A stretch of DNA of 64,000 nt, taken from assembly GCF_000341105.1 (NCBI RefSeq), contig NZ_ANBB01000025.1, positions 62,001 to 126,000 of the forward strand. Reading direction: 5' to 3'. The translations under genes were made by a program, and so were the position numbers. Below the pieces are notes generated by a model. The model saw only the letters and a program-made list of their open reading frames with translations, searched no databases and had not been told where the DNA came from. Source of the stretch: Nocardiopsis potens DSM 45234 (GTDB lineage: Bacteria > Actinomycetota > Actinomycetes > Streptosporangiales > Streptosporangiaceae). Below are positions 1 to 8,011 of this stretch, piece after piece (the stretch's first letter is position 1; every line of letters begins with the position of its first letter).

Positions 1-699
1 GGCGGCGCCGGGCAGGACCCCGCCGGAGCCGGCGCGCCGGCCGGTGACGGCACCTCCGAGGACGGCATGCAGGCCATGCAGGCCGACGGCAGCGTCGTCT
101 ACGGCGCCGAGCACACCGGCCTGCCGGTGGTGGAGGTCTACATGGACTTCCAGTGCCCCGCCTGCAAGCAGTTCCACACGCAGAGCGGCGCCGACCTGGA
201 GGGGCTCGCGGAGGACGGCGAGATCACCCTGCACTACCGGCCGGTGAGCATCTTCGCCGGGCGGCCGGAGCCGCTCGGCGCCAATTCGGTCCGGGCGGGC
301 GTGGCCGCGATGGCCGCGGCCGAGGCCGGGCGGTACGTCGAGTACCAGCAGGTCCTCTTCGACAACCAGCCCGCCGAGGGCAGCGGGGGCTTCACCCCCG
401 GGGAGCTGAAGGAGTGGGGCGCCGAGGCGGGCATCGACGACCCGGCCTTCGCCGAGCGGATCGACGCCGAGATGCCGGCCGCGCAGGCCGCCGGCGCCGA
501 GAGGAGCGCACCCGACGGCTCCCTGGCGGCGGGGCTGATCGGCGCGACCGACGCGGCCTCGGCACGCTACAGCGGCGAGGACGCCTTCAGCGGCACCCCC
601 GCCGTCTACCTCAACGGGAAGTCGATCGGCGGCCCGGACATGTTCGGGGAGCTGGAGAAGGAGCTGAAGGGCGCCGGCCCCGGGCGGATCGACGTCTGA
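1..699 (+). CDS. DsbA-like thioredoxin-fold oxidoreductase (5' end outside window)
   Basis: The frame is open from the first base, so the N-terminus (probably a membrane anchor or signal peptide) lies upstream. The visible 232 codons begin with a Gly/Ala/Pro-rich linker. A thioredoxin fold follows, with the sequence YMDFQCPACKQFH; CPAC is the redox CxxC motif of the DsbA/BdbD (Thioredoxin_4) group. A helical insert follows, and near the C-terminus FSGTPAVYLNG supplies the cis-Pro loop (TPAV) expected beside the active site. The family acts outside the membrane as a thiol oxidase or isomerase for secreted proteins. The gene ends 20 nt before a strong hairpin terminator. The family call is firm; the exact substrate role cannot be read from the sequence. 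Confidence 0.85.
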   Translation, partial: GGAGQDPAGAGAPAGDGTSEDGMQAMQADGSVVYGAEHTGLPVVEVYMDFQCPACKQFHTQSGADLEGLAEDGEITLHYRPVSIFAGRPEPLGANSVRAGVAAMAAAEAGRYVEYQQVLFDNQPAEGSGGFTPGELKEWGAEAGIDDPAFAERIDAEMPAAQAAGAERSAPDGSLAAGLIGATDAASARYSGEDAFSGTPAVYLNGKSIGGPDMFGELEKELKGAGPGRIDV

Positions 700-719
700 C
701 ATCCATAAGAGCATCCCCC

Positions 720-746
720 GCTGACCGGCCGGCCCGGCCGGTCAGC
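720..746 (+). terminator. hairpin terminator after the DsbA-like gene
   Basis: An 11-bp GC-rich inverted repeat (GCTGACCGGCC / GGCCGGTCAGC) with a 5-nt loop lies 20 nt after the stop codon. There is no U-tract, as is common for actinobacterial terminators. Confidence 0.6.
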
Positions 747-916
747 GGGGCCGTCCCCGGGACTCGGCCCGGTTCTCCGGTGGTCGGAGGGCTCCGCTAC
801 GATGTCCGCCGCCCCCGGTGTCCGGACGCCGGACCGGGGACGCAGGCCGGCCGCCGACGCGGCCGCCCCCGCTTCTCCCGTCACCCCCCGCCGAACACCG
901 TGGAACAGGCGAACCA

Positions 917-2617
917 GTGAGCTCTGAGCTGTTTGTCGGCCCCGAGGACCGACCGGACAAATACCGATTGGTCCGGGAGGTCGGACGCGGCGGCGAGGGC
1001 ATGCTCCACCTCGCCGAGGTGGTGCTCGCCGGCGCCCGGGAACCGGTGATCGTCAAGGCGCTGCACCCCGAGATCGCCGCCGACGAGCAGCAGTTCGGGG
1101 AGCTCGGCGCCCGCTGGGCCGAGCAGGCCGAGCTGCTGCGCTTCATCAACGTGCCCGGCGTGGTGGGGATCCGGGAGTACTTCCAGGGGCCGCGCGAGCA
1201 CCCGGCCGGGCGGGCGGACCCCGCCACCCGGTCGCTGTACCTGGTGATGAACTACGTCGCGGGCGTCCCGCTGCGCGCCTGGCGCAAGGAGAACCCGGTC
1301 GGCGGCCCGCAGGCCGCCGACGGGGTGCTCGCGGCCCTGGAGCGGACCGCGGAGGTCATCGACCACCTGCACTCCGGCCGGGCCACCCCGTCGGGGCGCC
1401 CCGTGGTGCACGGGGACCTCTCGCCGGGCAACATCATGCTGGGCGACGCCGGCGAGGCCACCCTGGTCGACTTCGGGCTGAGCCGGATCTCGGCCCGGCA
1501 CGTCACCCGCACCCCCTGGTTCACCCCCGGCTACGCGGCGCCCGAGGTGTTCGTCGGCGAGTACTCGCCGGCCACCGACCGCTACGCCTTCGGCGGCATC
1601 GTCTACTACGCGCTGCGCGGGGAGAACCCGCCGCCCTCGCCGGAGCAGGTCCGGCAGGCCTTCCAGGCGCTGCCGCCGCTGGCCGCCGCCCCGCCCGAGC
1701 GGCGGGAGCGGATCCTGGCGATGTTCTCGGTGGAGCCGGACGAGCGCCCCGGCACCGGGGCGTGGATCCGCGAGCTGCGCGCCCTGGTCGCCGGGCGGGG
1801 GGAGGGCCCGGCGTTCGCGGCGGGGGCCCCGGCGCCGCCGCCCGCTCCGCGTCCGTCCGCCCCGCGGCCTCCCGACACCGTGCCGGAGGACGCCCCGCCG
1901 CACGCCGTCCCGCCGCACGCCGCGCCCCCGGCGGCCGCCGGAGGCGCGGCCGGGGCGGGGAAGAAGGCGAGCGGCGCGAAGAAGGCGGCGCTGGCCGGCG
2001 GCGCCGCGGTGCTGGCCCTGGCGCTGTTCGGCGGCGGCGGGGCCGCCGCCTGGGCGCTGCTGGGCGACGAGGAGGAGCCCGGCCGGGGCGGAGGGCAGGC
2101 GGTGGAGTCGCCCGCCGCCGAGCCGAAGCGCGGCGGCTCCGCCTCCGCGTCCGCCGCGGCGAGCGCCTCCCCCTCGGAGAAGGCCGAGGAGAAGGAGGAG
2201 GACGGTGAGGAAGAGGAGCGGATCAACGAGCGCCCCGGCAGCCCCCTGTCCGACCGCTCCACCATCCTGCCCGCACAGGAGTACGGGTCGGGGGCGGCGG
2301 TCCTGGACGGGGTGCGCTACCAGGAGTCGCTGACCGTCTCCGGCGCCTGCGGCAAGCCGTCGGCCGAGTACAACCTGGGCCGCGGCTCCTCCTCGTTCGC
2401 GGCGACGGTGGGCGTCGACGACGACTCCTCCGGGCCCCGGGCGGTCTTCACCGTGGTCGGCGACGGCAAGGAGCTGGCCTCGGCCACCGCGGGCCCCGGG
2501 TCCCCGGCCGAGATCAGCGCGGACGTCTCCGGGGTGCTCCGGCTCCGGCTGACCGTGGAGTGGTCGGGCGACTGCTCCGGCGCGGTCGGCGTGTGGGGCG
2601 ACCCCAAGCTCACCTGA
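917..2617 (+). CDS. membrane Ser/Thr protein kinase with extracellular NPCBM-like domain
   Basis: The 566-aa protein starts at a GTG whose product (VSSELFVGPED) leads directly into the kinase fold; an in-frame start 99 nt upstream would add a low-complexity leader. The kinase domain covers about residues 15-290. It has the glycine loop GRGGEG (23-28), the ATP lysine K47 in VIVKAL, the catalytic loop HGDLSPGN with D167 (HGD replaces the usual HRD), DFG at 185-187 and an APE motif. A Pro/Ala-rich juxtamembrane linker and a single hydrophobic segment (about 356-381) follow. An acidic linker then leads to a C-terminal domain (about 450-566) with YNLGRG, VGVDDD and WGD motifs, typical of NPCBM/NEW2 carbohydrate-binding domains. 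The inferred role is a sensor kinase with an extracellular sugar- or wall-binding module. Confidence 0.85.
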   Translation: MSSELFVGPEDRPDKYRLVREVGRGGEGMLHLAEVVLAGAREPVIVKALHPEIAADEQQFGELGARWAEQAELLRFINVPGVVGIREYFQGPREHPAGRADPATRSLYLVMNYVAGVPLRAWRKENPVGGPQAADGVLAALERTAEVIDHLHSGRATPSGRPVVHGDLSPGNIMLGDAGEATLVDFGLSRISARHVTRTPWFTPGYAAPEVFVGEYSPATDRYAFGGIVYYALRGENPPPSPEQVRQAFQALPPLAAAPPERRERILAMFSVEPDERPGTGAWIRELRALVAGRGEGPAFAAGAPAPPPAPRPSAPRPPDTVPEDAPPHAVPPHAAPPAAAGGAAGAGKKASGAKKAALAGGAAVLALALFGGGGAAAWALLGDEEEPGRGGGQAVESPAAEPKRGGSASASAAASASPSEKAEEKEEDGEEEERINERPGSPLSDRSTILPAQEYGSGAAVLDGVRYQESLTVSGACGKPSAEYNLGRGSSSFAATVGVDDDSSGPRAVFTVVGDGKELASATAGPGSPAEISADVSGVLRLRLTVEWSGDCSGAVGVWGDPKLT

Positions 2618-2631
2618 GGCCCCTCCGGCGT

Positions 2632-2690
2632 TGATCTTGACGTCGTCGCCGTCCCGACCGGCCTTGCCGTCAAGCGGCCGCTGCAACGAG
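2632..2690 (+). repeat. outer boundary element of compound repeat cluster 1
   Basis: It begins 15 nt after the kinase stop with TTGATCTTGACGTCG and ends with GTCAAG-CGGCCGCTGCAACG. The same two blocks, in reverse orientation, close cluster 2 at 45885-45952. The GATCTTGRCGT half also forms each arm of the perfect palindrome at 15156-15219. It therefore belongs to a dispersed repeat family. No coding capacity was seen. Confidence 0.6.
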
Positions 2691-2726
2691 GGCCCCGGGG
2701 GAGGGAAGAGGGACGGGAGGCCCGAC

Positions 2727-3151
2727 CAGGCGCGGCGCCCCACGGAGCGAAGGTCCGGACGGGTGGCGACGGCGGGAGGGGGTGCTGGCCGGTCGGTCGG
2801 GTGCGGCATCTCGCGTGGTCGGGGTTCAAGCGGGCGGCGAAGGCGGAAGGGGGCGTGCCGGCCAGTCGGGCGCGGCGCCCCACGGGGTGAAGGTTCAAGC
2901 AGGTGACGAAGGCGGGCAGGGGACCGGCCGGTCGGTCCGGCGCGGCGCCCCACGGGGTGCAGGTTCAGACCGGCGGCGACGGCAGCGGTAGGGGCGGGGC
3001 CGGGCGCCTCACCCGGGCGCGGCGTCTCGCGGGGCCGGGGTTCAAGCGGGCAGCGACGGCGGCAGTGGGGGACCGGCCGGTCGGTCGGGCGCGGCGTCTC
3101 GCAGAGCAAAGGTTCAAACGGGCGGCGAGGGTGGGAGGGGGCGGGCGCTGC
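2727..3151 (+). repeat. cluster 1 left array: about six direct repeats of about 70 bp
   Basis: Successive units run GGGCGCGGCG-YCYCRCGGRG, then AGGTTCAAGCGGGCGGCGA, then CGGCGGGAGGGGACCGGCC and GGTCGGTC. Unit starts fall near 2729, 2800, 2868, 2938, 3013 and 3087. Units differ by scattered substitutions and small indels that shift the reading frame, so the open frames crossing them are not conserved proteins. All units face the same way, and the matching array on the other side of the core (3640-4220) faces the opposite way. Confidence 0.75.
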
Positions 3152-3640
3152 GTTCACCGGCCCGGCGCGTGCTCCCGTCGGGGGTGGTCATATCCCGTAT
3201 GCCGGGTTCGCGGCGGGGATCGGGCGGGGGTGGGGGCGCTCTGCGCACCTCGGCAGCACCCCGATTACATCTACCAGCGAGTAGTAAGCCCCGAAGCCCC
3301 CATTGCCCCCTCGGCGGTTACCCAGAGTGGCCAAAGCGAGGCCTCTCGGCAGGGCAAAAGCGACATCTCGCCCCCGCCCCGCCTCTGCCAGAGTTCCGGC
3401 CTCCTGCTTTGCGCCCTTGCGGGCGGCTCGAACCCCCGATCACCGGCCTGAACGGCCCCGATCGAGCCTCCCGGGGCGGCTCCGGCCCGGGATGCGCGCC
3501 CGGGAATCACCGGGGTGCTCTCGCGGTGCGCAGGGCGCCCCTCACTGCCATCGCTCTGTGTATTCACCCAGGTCGGAGAGGGGTAGCGGTTTCAAGACCG
3601 GCCGGCCCCGACGCCCGGGCGACGCGGGAACGGCGCTTCG
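3152..3640 (+). repeat. core of compound repeat cluster 1 (non-coding, inverted second copy at 45000-45545)
   Basis: This core is not made of the 70-bp units. It shares long blocks with the reverse complement of 45000-45545. Runs with no mismatch lie at 3253-3286 (34 nt, matches 45348-45381), 3315-3335 (21 nt, 45299-45319), 3416-3448 (33 nt, 45188-45220) and 3487-3541 (55 nt, 45094-45148). Between them the copies differ by indels of unequal size, so no reading frame is kept. The 33-nt block read on the minus strand contains GGGGGTTCGAGC, resembling a tRNA T-arm, but no complete tRNA folds around it. The pattern suggests DNA sites or an RNA rather than a protein. Confidence 0.8.
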
Positions 3641-4220
3641 CCACCCCGGACCACCCCTGCCGCCCCGCCCCGCTCTGCCGCACCCGACCGACCGGCCGGT
3701 CCCCTTCCCGCCTTCGCCGCCTGCTTGAACCCCGGCTCTGTGAGGCGCCGCGCCCGGGCGATCGCCTTCGCCCCGTCCCTACCGCTGCCGTCGCCGCCCG
3801 TCTTGACCTTCGCTCCGTGGGGCGCCGCGCCCGCCCGACCGACCGGCCGGTGCCCCCCGCCTTCGCTGCCTGCTTGAAGCCTCGCCCCGTGGGGCACCGC
3901 GCTCGGGCGGCCACCTGTACCCCGCCCCTGCCTGTGCCGTCGCCGCTGGTCTGAACCCCACCCCGTGGGGTGCCGCGCCGGACCGACCGGCCGGTGCCCA
4001 CTTCCGCCGTCGCCGCTTGTTTGAAGCTTCGCTCCGCGAGGCGCCGCGCCCGGCTGGGGTGCCCGGCCCTGCCCCTACCGGCGCCGTCGCCGCCTGTTTG
4101 GACCCTTGCTCCGTGGGGTGCCGCGCCGGACCGACCGGCCGGTGCCCACTCCCGCCGTCGCCGCCCGCTTGAACCCCCGCCCCGTGAGGCGTCGCGCTTG
4201 ACCGACCGACTGCCTGCACT
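3640..4220 (-). repeat. cluster 1 right array: about seven inverted units alternating between two subtypes
   Basis: These are the same 70-75 bp units as the left array, in reverse orientation. Two subtypes alternate. Subtype A contains GACCGACCGGCCGGT and GCCTGCTTGAACCCC. Subtype B lacks the GACCGACC block and instead has CCCCTACCG-type sequence followed by GTCGCCGCCCGTTTGGACC or similar. The order read along the plus strand is A-B-A-B-A-B-A. The array stops about 25 nt before the MgtC stop codon. Confidence 0.7.
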
Positions 4221-4245
4221 CCGCCTGCCTGCACTCCGCTCGGGA

Positions 4246-4971
4246 TCAGCCCTCCACGTCGTCGGGGTCGGCGGTGTGCACCGAGAGGACGCCGTCCACC
4301 TCGGCCAGGGCGGCCGCCAGTCGGCTCGGTTCGGTCCTGCCCACCACCAGCAGCGACAGCTCGATCGAGGCGGGGCCGGCGGGGCCCGCGCCGCCGCGGG
4401 AGGTGCGCACGTCGCGGACGGTGTAGTCGTGCCGGGTGGCCTCGGCGAGGATGCCGCGCAGCGCGCCCCGCCCGTCCAGGTACTCCACCTCGAACACCGT
4501 GGCGTAGTGCGCGGACCGGCTGATCCGGCGGATCAGCGCCGGATAGGCGTAGGCGACCAGGAAGTGCGCGGCGGTCACCGCCCCCGCCAGCACCCACAGC
4601 CCGGCCCCGGCCGCGGTGCCCACCGCGGCCACCACCCACACGGTGGCGGCGGTGGTCAGGCCGCGCACGGTGTCGCGGCGGACGAAGATCAGCCCGGCGC
4701 CGATGAAGCCGATCCCGGAGACGATCTGGGAGGCCACCCGGGACGGGTCGAGGGTGACGTCCTCCAGCTGCAGGACGTCGCCGAACCCCCACTTGCTCAC
4801 CAGCATGAACAGGGCGGCGCCCACCCCCACCAGGGTGTGCGTGCGCAGCCCCGCCGACTTCTGCCGGAGCTGGCGCTCCAGGCCGATCAGCGAGCAGAGC
4901 AGCAGCGCCACGAGCAGGGCGCCGACCTGCTCCCAGCCCTGGCCGGTGAAGTCCAGCATGGAGGGGATCAT
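4246..4971 (-). CDS. MgtC/SapB-family membrane protein
   Basis: The 241-aa protein starts MIPSMLDFTGQGW. A short purine-rich stretch (GGGTGGGA) precedes the ATG, and the second Met (4959) is a possible alternative. The MgtC N-terminal domain has several hydrophobic helices (about residues 12-145) with family motifs GLERQLRQKSAGLRTHTLVG, GIGFIGAGLIF and LTTAATVWV. A soluble C-terminal ACT-like domain of about 80 residues follows (VEYLDGRGALRGIL to DGVLSVHTADP). MgtC proteins affect growth in low magnesium and act on ATP synthase or phosphate transport in pathogens; here only a membrane role is safe to state. The stop codon abuts repeat cluster 1. The gene lies downstream of the GH15 gene, with a strong hairpin between them. 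Confidence 0.88.
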   Translation of the reverse strand: MIPSMLDFTGQGWEQVGALLVALLLCSLIGLERQLRQKSAGLRTHTLVGVGAALFMLVSKWGFGDVLQLEDVTLDPSRVASQIVSGIGFIGAGLIFVRRDTVRGLTTAATVWVVAAVGTAAGAGLWVLAGAVTAAHFLVAYAYPALIRRISRSAHYATVFEVEYLDGRGALRGILAEATRHDYTVRDVRTSRGGAGPAGPASIELSLLVVGRTEPSRLAAALAEVDGVLSVHTADPDDVEG

Positions 4972-4994
4972 TCCCACCCGGGCCCCTCCGGCAC

Positions 4995-5024
4995 CCTTCG
5001 GGCCCGCGCCGGCGGGCCCGAAGG
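4995..5024 (-). terminator. 13-bp hairpin between the GH15 and MgtC genes
   Basis: Perfect arms CCTTCGGGCCCGC / GCGGGCCCGAAGG surround a 4-nt loop, starting 6 nt after the GH15 stop on the minus strand. It probably ends or attenuates the GH15 transcript before the MgtC-family gene. Confidence 0.7.
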
Positions 5025-5030
5025 CGCAGG

Positions 5031-6827
5031 TCAGTCGCCGGTTCCGCGGACCCGGTCGTCGGCGTGGGCCAGGTTGAGGGCCGTGGTCACCAGCGGCACG
5101 TGGCTGAACGCCTGCGGGAAGTTGCCCACCTGGCGGCCGGCGGAGGAATCCCACTCCTCGGCGAGCAGCCCCAGGTCGTTGCGGAGCGACAGCAGCCGCT
5201 CGAACAGCTCCCGGGCCTCCTTCTCCCGGCCGATGGAGAGCAGCGCGTTGGCCATCCAGAAGCTGCAGGCGAGGAAGGCGCCCTCGTCGCCGGGGAGCTT
5301 GTCCGCGGCCTCCTCCCGGTCGGTCCGGTAGCGCATCACGAAGCCGTCGACCATCAGGTCGTCGCGGATCGCCTCGATGGTGCCGACGACCCGCGGGTCG
5401 TCGTAGGGGAGGAACCCGACCTCGGGGATGAGCAGCAGCGCCGCGTCCAGCTCGGTGCTGCCGTAGTACTGGGTGAAGGTGTTGCGGCGGGCGTCGAACC
5501 CGTACTCGCAGACCTCGGCGTGGATGGTGTCGCGCAGCGACCGCCACCGGTCCAGCGGGCCCTCCTCGCCGAACTCCTCGATGGCGCGGACCGCGCGGTC
5601 GGCGGCGACCCAGGCCATCACCTTGGAGTGCACGAAGTGCTGACGGGGGCCGCGGACCTCCCACAGGCCCTCGTCCGGCTCGTCCCAGCACCACTCCAGG
5701 AAGTTGACCAGCGAGCGCTGCATGCCCCACAGGTGGTCGCCGCCGTTCAGGCCGCACCGGCGGGCCAGGTCGAGCACGTCCATGACCTCGCCGTACACGT
5801 CCAGCTGGTACTGCTGCACCGCGGCGTTGCCGATCCGCACCGGCCGGGAGTCCTCGTAGCCGGGCAGCCAGTCGGCCTCCCACTCGGCCAGCCGCCGCTC
5901 GCCCCGGACGCCGTACATGATCTGCATGTGCTGGGGCTCGCCGGCGACCGCCCGCACCAGCCACTCGCGCCAGGCGCGCGCCTCCTCGGTGTAGCCGCTG
6001 CGGATCAGCGCCTCCAGGGTGATGGTGGCGTCGCGCAGCCAGCAGTAGCGGTAGTCCCAGTTGCGCACCCCGCCGATCTCCTCCGGCAGCGAGGTGGTGG
6101 GGGCGGCGACGATCCCGCCGGTGGGGCGGTAGGTGAGCGCCTTGAGGGTGATCAGCGAGCGGACCACGGCCTCGCGGTACTCGCCCTTGTAGCTGCAGTC
6201 GTCCACCCACTGCTTCCAGAACCGCTCGGTGCGGGAGAGCGACTTCTCCGCGTCGAGGTGGTCGGACTCCTCGGTGTGCGAGGGGTGCCAGGTCAGCACG
6301 AACGGCACCCGCTGGCCGGCGCTGACGGTGAACTCGGCGTCGTGCACGAAGTTGTGCCCGCGCAGCGGGACGGTGGTGCTCAGCCAGACCGAGTCGGGGC
6401 CGGCAACGGCGACCAGCTCGGTGCCGCTGCGGGTGATCCAGGGGACCACGTTGCCGTAGTCGAAGCGGACCCGAAGCTCGGTCGAGACGCTCACCCGGCC
6501 CCGCACGCCCTCGACGATGCGGACCAGGTGCGGGGCGCCGCCGCGGGGCGGCATGAAGTCGATGACGCGGACGGTGCCCTCGTCGGTGTCCCACTCGCTC
6601 TCCAGGATGAGCGTGTCGGGGCGGTAGCGGCGGCGGGTCGCCCGCACCGGGCCGTCGGTCGGGCGGATCCACCAGTTGCCGTTCTGCTCGTCGCCGAGCA
6701 GCGCGGTGAAGCAGGCGGGCGAGTCGAAATGCGGCATGCAGAGCCAATCGACCGAGCCGTCGCGTCCCACGAGCGCGGCTGTCTGCATGTCGCCGATAAG
6801 CGCATAGTCCTCGATCCGGCCGGACAC
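5031..6827 (-). CDS. glycoside hydrolase family 15 protein (glucoamylase/trehalase type)
   Basis: The 598-aa protein starts at a GTG preceded by GGGGG with 8-nt spacing, giving the family N-terminus VSGRIEDYALIGDMQTAALV. GTG codons at 6836 and 6857 are in frame but placed badly for the ribosome-binding site. Bacterial GH15 hallmarks are present: WLCMPHFDSPACF near residue 32, NWDYRYCWLRDATITL near 256-272 and a C-terminal EEWDS...GNFPQAFSH block (about 552-575). There is no signal peptide, so the enzyme is probably cytosolic. It would cleave alpha-linked glucosides such as trehalose or maltooligosaccharides. Which of these is the substrate cannot be decided from sequence. Confidence 0.9.
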   Translation of the reverse strand: MSGRIEDYALIGDMQTAALVGRDGSVDWLCMPHFDSPACFTALLGDEQNGNWWIRPTDGPVRATRRRYRPDTLILESEWDTDEGTVRVIDFMPPRGGAPHLVRIVEGVRGRVSVSTELRVRFDYGNVVPWITRSGTELVAVAGPDSVWLSTTVPLRGHNFVHDAEFTVSAGQRVPFVLTWHPSHTEESDHLDAEKSLSRTERFWKQWVDDCSYKGEYREAVVRSLITLKALTYRPTGGIVAAPTTSLPEEIGGVRNWDYRYCWLRDATITLEALIRSGYTEEARAWREWLVRAVAGEPQHMQIMYGVRGERRLAEWEADWLPGYEDSRPVRIGNAAVQQYQLDVYGEVMDVLDLARRCGLNGGDHLWGMQRSLVNFLEWCWDEPDEGLWEVRGPRQHFVHSKVMAWVAADRAVRAIEEFGEEGPLDRWRSLRDTIHAEVCEYGFDARRNTFTQYYGSTELDAALLLIPEVGFLPYDDPRVVGTIEAIRDDLMVDGFVMRYRTDREEAADKLPGDEGAFLACSFWMANALLSIGREKEARELFERLLSLRNDLGLLAEEWDSSAGRQVGNFPQAFSHVPLVTTALNLAHADDRVRGTGD

Positions 6828-7266
6828 GCGGCTCACCCCCTGAATGATCAAGATCACGTCGTCGCCGGACGTACCGTATCCAACTCTGAGAGGGCCCCGA
6901 ACCGCTCCGGCGGGCTCTCCGCCGGAGGCGTTCGGAACGGCCCGGATCCCCCTCGGAAGCGTTGTGTCCAGAAACCGGGCGGTTTAGCCGGAATTCTAGT
7001 AACGGTGCTGGTCAGCGGCTCCGGGTTCGGTGCGCCGGTCCGGTCCGGGGGTGTTTACGGATGCGGGTCGCCCGGAGTGGGCGAATCGTCCGTTCGGGGC
7101 GCTTCGCGCCCGTCCGGCAGAGCCTACCCGCGGGGGCGGCCCCCGGCGCGCGGGCGCGGCGGTCGGGGCCGCGCGCCGATCCCACCCCCCTCGGCGGCTC
7201 GATGCCCCGCGCCCGGCGCGGGCCCGGGGCGGGTGGCGTCCGTCACCCCGTGGGACGCCCGGGGCG
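6828..7266. other. intergenic region between GH15 and yczE
   Basis: No gene was supported in these 439 bp. The right part (about 6828-6900) holds the GH15 promoter region and is less GC-rich. A GC hairpin (CCGCGC / GCGCGG, 7207-7221) could end the yczE transcript. The open frames here are shadows with no conserved sequence. Confidence 0.5.
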
Positions 7267-7947
7267 TCATTCCGGTTCGCGCAGCCGCATCCTCGGGATG
7301 AACACCTGGGCGAGCGGACCGATGGCCAGGGCGAAGGCGAGCGTGCCCAGGCCGACGGTGCCGCCGAGCAGGAAACCGAGCACCACCACGGTGACCTCGA
7401 TCCCGGTGCGGGCCGCGCGGATGGACAGGCCGCGCGCGGCGAGGCCGGTCATCAGCCCGTCGCGCGGGCCCGGGCCCAGCCGGGCGCCGATGTAGCAGCC
7501 CGTCGCGACCGCGGTGACCACGATCCCCGCGGCCAGGTAGGCGGCGCGCAGCACCAGCCCGCCGGCCTCGGGGTCGGGCAGCCACCACAGCGTCGCGTCG
7601 ACCGACAGCCCCACCACGACCACGTTGCTGACCGTGCCCAGTCCGGGGCGCTGGCGCAGCGGGATCCACAGCAGCATCAGCAGTGCGCCGATGATGATGC
7701 TCCAGGTCCCCACGGACAGCCCGGTGTGCCGGGACAGCCCCTGGTGGAGCACGTCCCACGGGGAGCTGCCCAGATCGGCGGCGATGAGCAGGGCGCCGCC
7801 GGCCCCGAACAGGTGCAGCCCGACGAAGAGCCGGACCAGCCTGCTGAGGCGGGGGCGGGGGAGCACGGCGTCGAGGAGGGAGGCGGCCCTGCCGGCGCGG
7901 GGTGAGGAGGACGGACGGGAGGCGGGGTTCGTCGGAGATCCGGGCAT
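7267..7947 (-). CDS. yczE: YczE/YyaS/YitT-family membrane protein
   Basis: The 226-aa protein has five or so hydrophobic segments, beginning near residue 38 (LVRLFVGLHLFGAGGALLI). Family motifs are ADLGSSPWDVLHQGLSRHTGLSVGTWSIIIG and GARLGPGPRDGLMTGLA. No Shine-Dalgarno sequence precedes the ATG. Instead an AATATT hexamer ends 6 nt upstream, which fits a leaderless transcript. The gene is divergent from the MocR regulator yczR, an arrangement known for this pair in many bacteria. The transported substrate is unknown. Confidence 0.85.
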   Translation of the reverse strand: MPGSPTNPASRPSSSPRAGRAASLLDAVLPRPRLSRLVRLFVGLHLFGAGGALLIAADLGSSPWDVLHQGLSRHTGLSVGTWSIIIGALLMLLWIPLRQRPGLGTVSNVVVVGLSVDATLWWLPDPEAGGLVLRAAYLAAGIVVTAVATGCYIGARLGPGPRDGLMTGLAARGLSIRAARTGIEVTVVVLGFLLGGTVGLGTLAFALAIGPLAQVFIPRMRLREPE

Positions 7948-7953
7948 GTGCGT

Positions 7954-7987
7954 AATATTGGCGCCATCTGAACCGGAAAGAACAGAT
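7954..7987. promoter_or_regulatory. shared yczE/yczR promoter region with candidate operator
   Basis: The 64-bp gap between the divergent starts contains an inverted repeat, ATCTG (7966-7970) and CAGAT (7983-7987), and the AATATT hexamer (7954-7959) that could be the -10 of a leaderless yczE transcript. MocR regulators typically bind repeats in such divergent gaps. The assignment is inference. Confidence 0.35.
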
Positions 7988-8011
7988 CCAATCGGCGAAA
8001 GTGGCCCTCTC

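Noticed and set aside
3340-3448. A tRNA gene in the repeat core (GGTTCGAG-like T-arm and GAGTGGCCAAA resembling a class II D-arm)
   Set aside because: The T-arm-like motif is on the minus strand and the D-arm-like motif on the plus strand; no acceptor stem or anticodon arm fits around either.
2727-4220. CRISPR array
   Set aside because: Units are about 70 bp, imperfect and directly adjoining, without short identical repeats separated by unique spacers; no cas genes are present.
2631-4240. Many Arg/Gly/Pro-rich open frames across repeat cluster 1 (and 44507-45906 in cluster 2)
   Set aside because: They arise from GC-rich repeat units. Indels between units and between the two clusters shift the frame, and no frame is shared by both copies.
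4246-6747. An 833-codon frame fusing MgtC with upstream Arg/His-rich sequence
   Set aside because: The upstream part is a shadow of the GH15 gene, which is in a different frame with clear motifs. MgtC starts at 4971.
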